A stretch of 5,156 nucleotides of DNA from an uncultured Clostridia bacterium (GTDB lineage Bacteria > Bacillota > Clostridia > Christensenellales > UBA1242). Shown here one piece after another: positions 1 through 5,156 of the stretch. The stretch is from assembly GCA_946635125.1 (NCBI GenBank), contig CAMPBB010000047.1, positions 1-5,156 on the forward strand, given 5' to 3'. How positions within the stretch are numbered: position 1 is the stretch's first letter; every line of letters begins with the position of its first letter. The notes below the pieces were generated by a model that saw only the letters and a program-made list of their open reading frames with translations, had not been told where the DNA came from and searched no databases. A program made the position numbers and the translations under genes.

Positions 1-2091
1 GTTATCCATTTTTTCTGTAACATTTTCAATGAGTGTGTTAAGTTCACTTAAAATCCACCTATCCATAATGGTTAACTTCTTTGCTTTAAGGTCTGTTTTT
101 CCGCCCTCAAAGCCATCAATGTTAGCGTATAGCACAAAGAAAGAATATGTGTTCCAAAGCGTTCCAATAATTTTTCTTTGAACTTCTTGAAGATTTAATT
201 CATCAAAAGGTGCACTTTGCCATGGAAAAGCATTAGACGCAAAAAACCATCTAAAAGCATCTGTTCCATAACGGTTGCAAACATCAACTGCGTCAACAAC
301 ATTGCCAAGGCTTTTGCTCATTTTTATTCCATTTTTGTCTAACGCAACACCAGTCATAACGCAGTGCTTATATGGAGTTTTGTCAAACAAAACAGTTGAA
401 ATTGCTTGAAGAGAATAAAACCACCCACGAGTTTGGTCTTGCCCCTCAACAATAAAGTCGGCAACTTGCCTTTGTTCAAATTTTTCTTTGTTTTCAAAAG
501 GATAATGAAGAGAAGCAAATGGCATTGCTCCGCTTTCATACCAAACATCAATAACCTGTGGAACTCTTTTCATCACTGCGCCACACTCACAAGGAATTGT
601 CACCTTGTCTATGTATGGTCTGTGAAGTTCAATGTTTTCTTTGATTCCACTCTTTTCTTGAAGTTCAGCAATGCTTCCAATTGAAATTGTTTTGTGGCAA
701 CTTGGGCATTCCCAAATGTTTAATGGAGTTGACCAAAAACGGTCACGAGAAAGGTTCCAGTCTTTTGCCTCAGCCAAAAATCTTCCCATTCTTCCTTCTT
801 TTGCGTTTTCTGGGTGCCAACAAACATCATTGTTGTTTTTGGTGAGTTCTTTTCTAAAACCACTCATGGTGATAAACCACCCTTCTCTTGCGTAATACAT
901 CAGTGGTCTTTTGCAACGCCAACAGTGTGGATAAACATGGGTTATTGTTTGAGATTTAACAACTTTGCCTTCTTGTTTTAAGTCAATGATAATTTGCTCG
1001 TTTGCGTCAATTCTGTGCATGCCAGCATATTTTGTTCCTTCCTTAAACTTCCCAGCTTCATCAACAAGTTTAACAACTGGCAAAGAAAATTCTTTTCCAA
1101 CATTATAGTCATCTTCACCAAAAGCAGGAGCAATGTGAACAATTCCAGTTCCGTCAGTTAGCGTTACATAATCAGCACTTGTTACATAAAAACACTTCTT
1201 GCCTTCATATATTTTTTCGTCAAGTTTGAAAATTGGCTCATATTCTTTTCCAACAAGGTCTTGCCCCTTAAATGTTTTCAAAGTTTTTGCATCTTCAAAC
1301 AATTTTGAAACCAAACTGCTTGCCAAAATATATTTTTCGCCACCAGATTCAACCATGCAATATTCTGCGTCTTTGTTAACGCAAAGAGCCACATTTGATG
1401 GAAGAGTCCATGGTGTTGTTGTCCACGCAACAAAATAAGCCCCATCCATGTCTTTTGCCTTAAATTTTACAAACAATGTTTTGTCTTTAACTTCTTTGTG
1501 CCCTTGAGCAACTTCATGTTCAGCCAAACTTGTTCCACAACGGTCACAATAAGGAGCAACCCTATATCCTTTCACAACAAGCCCGCGATTAAACATTTCT
1601 TTAAGTGACCACCAAACACTTTCAATGTAAGATTGGTCGCAAGTCATATATGGCTTTTGCATGTCAATCCAAAAACCAATTTTCTTTGTTGTGTCAACCC
1701 AAACTTTTTCATAAGTTGTCATGACCTCTTTGCATTTGTTAATAAAGCTTTCCATTCCAAACTTTTCAAGTTCTTGTTTGTTTTTAATTCCAAGTTCCTC
1801 TTCTGCCTTTAATTCAACTGGAAGCCCGTGAGTATCCCACCCTGCTTGCCTCTCAACAAAAAAACCTTTCATTGTTTTATAACGAAGCATCAAATCTTTG
1901 TAAACCCTGTTTATGCAGTGACCAATGTGTGGAAGTCCGTTAACTCCTGGTGGACCATCAAAGAAAACAAAAGGCTTGCACCCTTTTCTTTGTTGCACGC
2001 TTTTTTCAAATGTTTTGTCTTTTTCCCAAAAAGCCAAAACTTCTTCATCAATTTTGTGTAAATCTAGTTTGCTATCAACTTTTTCATACAT
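1..2091 (-). CDS. ileS: Isoleucyl-tRNA synthetase, type 2 (IleS2-like), 3' end beyond window
   Basis: Class I aminoacyl-tRNA synthetase that charges tRNA-Ile with isoleucine in the cytoplasm. I translated the frame codon by codon: 697 codons are open from the ATG at 2089-2091 to the left edge, with no stop. The catalytic Rossmann fold carries HIGH at residues 55-58, GWDTHGLPVE shortly after it, GQDQTRGW at 550-557 and KMSKS at 590-594. The CP1 editing domain shows TTTPWT at 224-229 and a GTGIVHIAPAFGEDDY block at 314-329, with the conserved editing Asp near 328. Cysteine pairs C182/C185, C390/C393, C462/C465 and C501/C503 look like zinc-binding knuckles. GLPHIGH plus GWDTHGLP matches the eukaryote-like type-2 enzymes, which as a family are poorly inhibited by mupirocin; type 1 enzymes usually have GNIHIGH and GWDCHGLP. 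Family length is about 1,000 residues, so roughly 300 C-terminal residues, including most of the anticodon-binding region, are missing here. All tryptophans are TGG. The start is set by GGAG 11 nt upstream. The gene lies 18 nt after the HEPN-CBS gene and is probably co-transcribed with it. Confidence 0.97.
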   Translation of the reverse strand, partial: MYEKVDSKLDLHKIDEEVLAFWEKDKTFEKSVQQRKGCKPFVFFDGPPGVNGLPHIGHCINRVYKDLMLRYKTMKGFFVERQAGWDTHGLPVELKAEEELGIKNKQELEKFGMESFINKCKEVMTTYEKVWVDTTKKIGFWIDMQKPYMTCDQSYIESVWWSLKEMFNRGLVVKGYRVAPYCDRCGTSLAEHEVAQGHKEVKDKTLFVKFKAKDMDGAYFVAWTTTPWTLPSNVALCVNKDAEYCMVESGGEKYILASSLVSKLFEDAKTLKTFKGQDLVGKEYEPIFKLDEKIYEGKKCFYVTSADYVTLTDGTGIVHIAPAFGEDDYNVGKEFSLPVVKLVDEAGKFKEGTKYAGMHRIDANEQIIIDLKQEGKVVKSQTITHVYPHCWRCKRPLMYYAREGWFITMSGFRKELTKNNNDVCWHPENAKEGRMGRFLAEAKDWNLSRDRFWSTPLNIWECPSCHKTISIGSIAELQEKSGIKENIELHRPYIDKVTIPCECGAVMKRVPQVIDVWYESGAMPFASLHYPFENKEKFEQRQVADFIVEGQDQTRGWFYSLQAISTVLFDKTPYKHCVMTGVALDKNGIKMSKSLGNVVDAVDVCNRYGTDAFRWFFASNAFPWQSAPFDELNLQEVQRKIIGTLWNTYSFFVLYANIDGFEGGKTDLKAKKLTIMDRWILSELNTLIENVTEKMDN

Positions 2092-2102
2092 TTTTATTAT
2101 AT

Positions 2103-2106
2103 CTCC
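2103..2106 (-). promoter_or_regulatory. Shine-Dalgarno site of ileS
   Basis: GGAG on the minus strand, 11 nt before the ileS ATG and 3 nt after the TAA stop of the HEPN-CBS gene. It confirms the ileS start. It also leaves no room for a promoter or leader between the two genes, so ileS most likely depends on the upstream transcript. Ribosomes ending the upstream gene would stop almost on top of this site, which would allow translational coupling (inference). Confidence 0.75.
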
Positions 2107-2109
2107 AAA

Positions 2110-2844
2110 TTATTCATAATCATCTAAAACTTTGCTGATGTCCATTATGTCAGCAATCGTGATAAGACCCAAAATTTTTTCAAAACTGCTGCCATTTTTT
2201 GTGATTATTATGGCAGACAAAATTCTGTTTCGATAAAAAAGGTCCAAAGTTTCTTGAATGCTCAAATTTTCGGCACATATGCAAAATCTTGAATTCAAGT
2301 CACTTTCTCTTAAAGTTTGAGAAATTGCGTTCTTTTCCAACATGCCTTCAATGTTCTTTTCACCATCCATTTTTGAACCAAACCATTCAATAATTCTGTT
2401 TGGTGTTGCAATTCCCAAAATTTTTCCATCTTGATAAACTGGCAGACTTTTAAAGCCAGATTTTGCAATCAAGCTAATAACATCTTTTATGGACATTGTT
2501 GCTTCAATTGTTAAAACAGTTTTCTTTGAAACAATGTCCAAAACTTTTGGTGGTTTTGTTATCATTTCAGCAATTTTTTCCATTAACGCAACAACATCAG
2601 CGTGAGGTTCTGCAATAACATATTCCTCGTTTGAGTTGTGAATTATTGAATTTCTAAGCCTTGCGTAATCAATGAGTTTATCCTCATATTTTCTTATAAC
2701 ACTGTTTAAAGGAACCGTTCTTCGAATCATATCGGAAAATGTCATGCTTCGTTTATAATTATACACAGACCTTAATGTTTGGTCAATGGTGTTATATGCC
2801 AAAATAAAGCGCTGTGCGTTTGATTTGTTTGTGTCTATAATCAT
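2110..2844 (-). CDS. HEPN-like domain fused to a CBS-domain pair (putative nucleotide-sensing regulator)
   Basis: A soluble 244-residue protein with no signal peptide or membrane segment. Residues about 8-95 are helical in character and contain LRNSIIH, with R64-N65 and H69. This is the Rx4-6H motif of HEPN domains, many of which are metal-independent RNases or RNA-binding partners. Residues about 98-155 and 178-235 form two CBS motifs, the fold that typically binds AMP, ATP, S-adenosylmethionine or related ligands. The second CBS ends in GLITIADI and keeps the typical Thr and Asp of the nucleotide-binding turn. The first ends in GIATPNRI, with Arg in the Asp position, so perhaps only one site binds canonically. 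I chose the ATG at 2842-2844 because GAGGT lies 7 nt upstream; a GTG 33 nt further upstream would extend the frame by 11 residues but would bury this site. It is the first gene before ileS. The CBS assignment is firm, the HEPN assignment is by motif and context, and the ligand, target and role are unknown. Confidence 0.85.
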   Translation of the reverse strand: MIIDTNKSNAQRFILAYNTIDQTLRSVYNYKRSMTFSDMIRRTVPLNSVIRKYEDKLIDYARLRNSIIHNSNEEYVIAEPHADVVALMEKIAEMITKPPKVLDIVSKKTVLTIEATMSIKDVISLIAKSGFKSLPVYQDGKILGIATPNRIIEWFGSKMDGEKNIEGMLEKNAISQTLRESDLNSRFCICAENLSIQETLDLFYRNRILSAIIITKNGSSFEKILGLITIADIMDISKVLDDYE

Positions 2845-2851
2845 ATTTTTT

Positions 2852-2856
2852 ACCTC
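2852..2856 (-). promoter_or_regulatory. Shine-Dalgarno site that fixes the HEPN-CBS start
   Basis: GAGGT on the minus strand, 7 nt before the ATG at 2842-2844. The upstream in-frame GTG at 2875-2877 has no comparable site at a useful distance, so translation should begin at the ATG and give 244 rather than 255 residues. Confidence 0.75.
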
Positions 2857-2930
2857 AACTTTAAAAAAGTTTAGCACAAAGCACGAAAAAAAACAATTAA
2901 AATTTGAAAAAAATATAAAAACCGCCCATT

Positions 2931-2959
2931 TTAATAAAATTTTTTGGTTGCAAAAGCAA
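2931..2959 (-). promoter_or_regulatory. Weak candidate promoter for the HEPN-CBS / ileS operon
   Basis: On the minus strand TTGCTT (2954-2959) stands 17 nt before TATTAA (2931-2936). That is 3 of 6 and 4 of 6 matches to the consensus, and it would give a leader of about 80 nt. It overlaps the -35 element of the divergent SRP RNA promoter. The operon must start somewhere in 2845-2980, but the whole region is AT-rich and other choices exist, for example a TATATT at 2912-2917 without a good -35. The leader is too short for a T-box, and I see no T-box antiterminator sequence. Confidence 0.2.
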
Positions 2960-2976
2960 TTCTTTTGTGTTATAAT
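2948..2976 (+). promoter_or_regulatory. Sigma-70/sigma-A promoter of the SRP RNA gene
   Basis: TTGCAA (2948-2953), a 17-nt spacer, then a perfect TATAAT (2971-2976) preceded by TG at 2968-2969, an extended -10. Transcription would start near 2981-2984, exactly where the SRP RNA 5' strand begins. This is a strong promoter, as expected for an abundant structural RNA. Confidence 0.85.
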
Positions 2977-2980
2977 AATA

Positions 2981-3252
2981 AAGCTGTGCTAAGCGGGGAG
3001 CTAGTGGTGCCCTGTTACTCGCAATCCACTACAGCGAGGCTGACCAGTCATCTAGGGAAATTTTTAACATCGTAAGTGTTTTTGTTTGGTGTTGAACAAA
3101 AGGTCTTGTGCAATCACACACTTTGAACCATGTCAGAGCCGGAAGGCAGCAGCATTAAGAGGTTGCTCGTGATGTGCCATAAGGTCGCCTTTTGGGAGCT
3201 AATCAAAAAATTACTGCTATGTTAAGGTTTTTCAAAATGACCGCACAGCTTT
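2981..3252 (+). ncRNA. ffs: Signal recognition particle RNA, large bacterial type with Alu domain
   Basis: RNA core of the signal recognition particle, which with Ffh directs nascent membrane and secreted proteins to the membrane. The Alu domain at the 5' end has helix 3 (TAGTGG 3002-3007 with CCACTA 3026-3031) and helix 4 (CTCGC 3018-3022 with GCGAG 3034-3038), plus the conserved GGTGCCCTGTTA segment. The Ffh-binding helix 8 is at about 3125-3160: GAACCATGTCAG, a GGAA tetraloop at 3141-3144 closed by GCC/GGC, then AGCAGCATTAAG. Long helix 5 pairs 3058-3070 (for example AACAT 3066-3070) with the ATGTT region at 3219-3230. The ends close perfectly: AAGCTGTGC (2981-2989) pairs with GCACAGCTT (3243-3251) as helix 1. 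The length of about 272 nt and the layout match the Bacillus/Clostridium scRNA class, not the short RNA of proteobacteria. A U-rich run follows at 3250-3260. The exact ends are inferred from helix 1 and the promoter. Confidence 0.95.
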
Positions 3253-3275
3253 TTTATTTTAAAAACATAAAACAA

Positions 3276-3301
3276 AAAAGAGCAAAATCATTTGCTCTTT
3301 T
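3276..3301. terminator. Intrinsic terminator of the flavoprotein operon, possibly bidirectional
   Basis: A perfect 11-bp inverted repeat, AAAAGAGCAAA (3276-3286) and TTTGCTCTTTT (3291-3301), around a 4-nt loop. Read on the minus strand it is followed by a long T-rich tract (TTTTTTGTTTT), which makes a standard terminator for the glycosyltransferase/flavoprotein operon. Read on the plus strand it is followed by TTTTCTTT, so it could also stop transcripts leaving the SRP RNA gene. The flavoprotein stop codon (TGA, 3288-3290) lies in the loop region, and its last four codons form the 5' arm. Confidence 0.85.
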
Positions 3302-4202
3302 CTTTGTGCCTTTTATCATTTATGATTTCAAGTGCTTTTTCATCAATAACTTTAATCCCCTCTTCTTCGGCAATTTTAACCATTTGAGTTAAAGCCATTT
3401 TTAAGAATATTCTTGGAATTTTCACAAGTTTTTGGCATGCTTCTTTTGTGAATTTCACATCTGTGTTAAGCCTTTCAGCACAATAAATAACTGATTTTAT
3501 GTCGCCCTCATGTTCTGGAATTGGCTCACTAAATGGCTTTTTAAAACCTGAACACCAAAAGTTTTTGCTGTCACGGTAACCATAATCAACTGGAACTCTT
3601 GGAAATCCCCCTGCTGTTACGCCGTTAACAATTGTGTTATAATATTTTTCTTTTAACCAAATTTTGTCTATTTTTAAAATAAAATGTGCTCCAAACTTGC
3701 TGGTGATACCGTTAAAGTTGTGATATGGTGGTTCATAGCCTTCCAATTTTCCTGGTTTGTCACCTTTTGCGTTATCTAGTGAATTATCCCATGAGCACTC
3801 AAAAACCTGAAATGCCTCATCAACAATTTGAGGTCTGTTTTTTCCAAGCGTGCTGTCTGTTAAGTTAAAAATGCAGTCTTTCATTTTTTCTTCTGTTGTG
3901 TCACCTGGAAATCCAAGTTTTACGGCTTGTTTAAAAAACTTTCTGTTGTCTGGTATAAAATTTAATGTTGCTTTTTTTGTTCTTAAAATGTTTTGTGCGG
4001 TGTTACTGCTGTTTCTGCATTCCAAGAGCATGGCATAATATTCTTTTCCAGCAATATAATATGGAAAGCACAAAGAATATGCCCCCAAGTTTGTTTGACC
4101 ACTTTTTGACACAGTGCTAACAAGAACTGTTGGCATTGGAAAAAAAGATGATGTTTGATAAAAATTATCCAATATTTTTAATTCTTTAAATTCCTCTTTC
4201 AT
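3288..4202 (-). CDS. Flavin-reductase-like (FMN-binding split barrel) protein with C-terminal PCP_red-like segment
   Basis: A soluble protein of 304 residues. Residues about 20-185 resemble the flavin reductase-like split-barrel family: MPTVLVSTVSKSGQTNLGAY near 23-42 fits the strand-turn-strand with a G-x-x-N/YS pattern, and ECRNSSNTAQNILRTKKATL (61-80) matches the 'T-x-x-N-I, then strand' block that contacts FMN in the family. An aromatic, Gly/Pro-rich stretch fills 150-220. Residues about 250-298 (FTKEACQKLVKIPRIFLKMA, then IAEEEGIKVID) resemble the PCP_red domain found in the dark protochlorophyllide reductase B subunit and in small stand-alone proteins; this link rests on pattern only. 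Reaction and substrate are unknown; an FMN-dependent redox or flavin-handling role is the best guess. Cysteines at 45, 62, 110, 136, 217, 241 and 256 show no CxxC cluster. The ATG is 5 nt after the glycosyltransferase stop, with an AAAGGGA site lying inside the last codons of that gene. Translation ends at a TGA within the terminator hairpin. Confidence 0.75.
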   Translation of the reverse strand: MKEEFKELKILDNFYQTSSFFPMPTVLVSTVSKSGQTNLGAYSLCFPYYIAGKEYYAMLLECRNSSNTAQNILRTKKATLNFIPDNRKFFKQAVKLGFPGDTTEEKMKDCIFNLTDSTLGKNRPQIVDEAFQVFECSWDNSLDNAKGDKPGKLEGYEPPYHNFNGITSKFGAHFILKIDKIWLKEKYYNTIVNGVTAGGFPRVPVDYGYRDSKNFWCSGFKKPFSEPIPEHEGDIKSVIYCAERLNTDVKFTKEACQKLVKIPRIFLKMALTQMVKIAEEEGIKVIDEKALEIINDKRHKEKSK

Positions 4203-4207
4203 TTTTT

Positions 4208-5156
4208 TTATTTTCCCTTTTTTATTTGTTCTTCAAAAACTTTTTTATAGTTTTTTGCAACTTCATCCCAACTTTGTGGAAGATTGTTATATGCGTTTTG
4301 TGAAACTGTTTCAAGCAATTGTTTGTCATTTATGATTTTTTGAACAGTTTGAAAATAATCTAGTAAATCATTTTTAACAACAAAACCTGTTTCATTATTT
4401 TTAATTCTTTCTGCTGCACCTGTTTTTTCAATCACAACAGATGGTGTTTTAAAGCACGCTGCCTCACACACAACAAGCCCATCGGTGTCAAACAAACTTG
4501 GAAACAAAAACAAGTCACTTCTTGCATAAACTTCATCAATATTGTTCCCGTCAATTGCGTTTAAAAACCAAACATTTTTTGAAAGACCAAGTTTTTGTGT
4601 TTGTTTGATGTAATAGTTTTTGTAATTTCCGTCACCAACAATAATAAACCTAAAATCGATGTTTTTTTCTTTTAGCATTTGAAGCATCTTTAAACTAAAA
4701 TCAATGTTTTTAACTTTATCAAGCCTTCCCACGAACAAAAATGTGAACACATTTTCGTCAAAATGATAGTGCTTGTTAAAATCTTTTCTTAAAACATCAA
4801 TGTTTTCACATCTTTGTTTTTGACAGCCATTTTTAACAACAACAATTGGCACATTTAACTTATAACTTTCCAAAATGTTTTTCATATTGTTTGAAACAGT
4901 TGTGATTAAGTCAACCTGCCTTAACTTTCTTTTCATTCCCGCAAGCATACAAGCAGTGATAAGCCTTGATTTTGTGTCTTGAAGCCAACAATCTTTAAAC
5001 TTTGTGTGAATTGTTGCAACAACTGGAACATTCAGTTTTTTGCCAAGTTTTATTGCCCATGAAAGCATGTCGTTAACAGAATGAACGCTAATCACATCTG
5101 GCTTAAATTCTTCAATGTCTTCTTTAAACTTTTTGTCAAAAGAAGAAAAAGCACAA
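4208..5156 (-). CDS. GT4-like (GT-B fold) glycosyltransferase, N-terminus beyond window
   Basis: Retaining sugar transferase of the GT-B type that would move a sugar from an activated nucleotide donor to a lipid, glycan or other acceptor, usually at the cytoplasmic face of the membrane. The frame is open from the right edge: 315 codons are visible and the ATG lies outside, so about 60-90 residues are probably missing. The GTG at 5093-5095 is an internal codon (the Val of DVISVHS), since the coding signal continues upstream as a typical 'F-K-P-D-V-I-S-V-H' strand. Further on are an ATIHTKFKD segment, TTVSNN (start of the domain linker), LFVGRLDKVKN (first strand of the C-terminal domain), FIIVGDGN, and the donor-site block SLFDTDGLVVCEAAC. 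That block corresponds to the EX7E motif, but the first acidic residue is Asp (codon 4487-4489) and the second is Glu (4463-4465). The pattern recalls clostridial/bacillar GT4 proteins with FDTxGLV. No membrane segment is visible. It is the upstream partner of the flavoprotein, 5 nt away. Donor and acceptor cannot be told from the sequence. Confidence 0.9.
   Translation of the reverse strand, partial: CAFSSFDKKFKEDIEEFKPDVISVHSVNDMLSWAIKLGKKLNVPVVATIHTKFKDCWLQDTKSRLITACMLAGMKRKLRQVDLITTVSNNMKNILESYKLNVPIVVVKNGCQKQRCENIDVLRKDFNKHYHFDENVFTFLFVGRLDKVKNIDFSLKMLQMLKEKNIDFRFIIVGDGNYKNYYIKQTQKLGLSKNVWFLNAIDGNNIDEVYARSDLFLFPSLFDTDGLVVCEAACFKTPSVVIEKTGAAERIKNNETGFVVKNDLLDYFQTVQKIINDKQLLETVSQNAYNNLPQSWDEVAKNYKKVFEEQIKKGK

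Noticed and set aside
1..2091. Alternative genetic code (TGA as Trp)
   Set aside because: All Trp codons in the 697 translated ileS codons are TGG, and the flavoprotein ends at a TGA located in a terminator hairpin.
406..2138. Several plus-strand open frames of 62-92 codons and one short minus-strand frame (354-551) across the ileS region
   Set aside because: They overlap the conserved ileS frame, have low-complexity Phe/Ser/Lys-rich translations and no ribosome binding sites; they are shadows of the real gene.
2110..2844. HEPN toxin with adjacent antitoxin (HEPN-MNT type module)
   Set aside because: No MNT nucleotidyltransferase or other small antitoxin gene is adjacent; the neighbours are ileS and the SRP RNA gene, and the domain is fused to CBS motifs.
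2875..2877. Longer HEPN-CBS reading frame from a GTG start (255 residues)
   Set aside because: No good ribosome binding site precedes the GTG, while GAGGT lies 7 nt before the ATG at 2842-2844; the extra 11 residues would be encoded across that site.
2845..2980. T-box or other riboswitch leader for ileS
   Set aside because: The region is short and AT-rich, contains the SRP RNA promoter, and shows no T-box antiterminator-like sequence or stable hairpin with a U run.
2786..2992. Plus-strand open frame of 68 codons
   Set aside because: It crosses the HEPN-CBS start, the divergent promoter region and the beginning of the SRP RNA; the translation is Lys/Phe/Ile-rich without any recognisable motif.
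3192..3392. Plus-strand open frame of 66 codons
   Set aside because: It begins inside the SRP RNA and runs through its 3' end, the terminator hairpin and the antisense of the flavoprotein; no ribosome binding site.
5093..5095. GTG as the start of the glycosyltransferase
   Set aside because: The frame stays open to the window edge and the upstream residues fit the expected N-terminal domain strand (F-K-P-D-V-I-S-V-H), so this is an internal valine codon.

Overview
The window is AT-rich bacterial DNA with the marks of a low-GC, Firmicutes-like (Bacillota) organism, perhaps an uncultured clostridial lineage. The marks are a large SRP RNA that keeps its Alu domain, good Shine-Dalgarno sites (GGAG, GAGGT), a type-2 isoleucyl-tRNA synthetase, and heavy AAA/TTT codon use. 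Tryptophan is written TGG throughout the synthetase. TGA appears as a stop, inside a terminator hairpin, so the standard code 11 fits and a Mollicutes-type code does not. The taxonomic placement is inference.

Layout, left to right. Positions 1-2091 (minus strand) hold the first 697 codons of ileS, whose 3' end lies off the left edge. Just upstream of it, 18 nt away in the same direction, is a 244-residue protein (2110-2844). It joins an N-terminal HEPN-like domain (RNSIIH motif) to a pair of CBS domains. These two genes look like one transcription unit. Positions 2845-2980 form a divergent promoter region. On the plus strand it drives the SRP RNA gene (about 2981-3252) from a strong TTGCAA-17-TATAAT promoter.

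Facing the SRP RNA gene is a second minus-strand operon, which enters from the right edge. It contains a GT-B (GT4-like) glycosyltransferase (4208 to beyond 5156, N-terminus missing). After a 5-nt gap comes a flavin-reductase-like protein with a C-terminal segment resembling the PCP_red domain (3288-4202). A perfect 11-bp hairpin at 3276-3301 ends this operon. The flavoprotein stop codon lies in its loop. The hairpin may also stop transcription coming from the SRP RNA gene.

The ileS unit and the SRP RNA gene both belong to core translation and secretion. The HEPN-CBS protein is the least explained item: a putative adenine-nucleotide-sensing module joined to an RNase-like fold, encoded upstream of a tRNA synthetase that shows no T-box leader. 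The glycosyltransferase and flavoprotein share a transcript, but the sequence suggests no common pathway. I see no mobile elements, CRISPR arrays, tRNA genes or extended repeats, and every stretch of more than 300 bases is covered by a gene.
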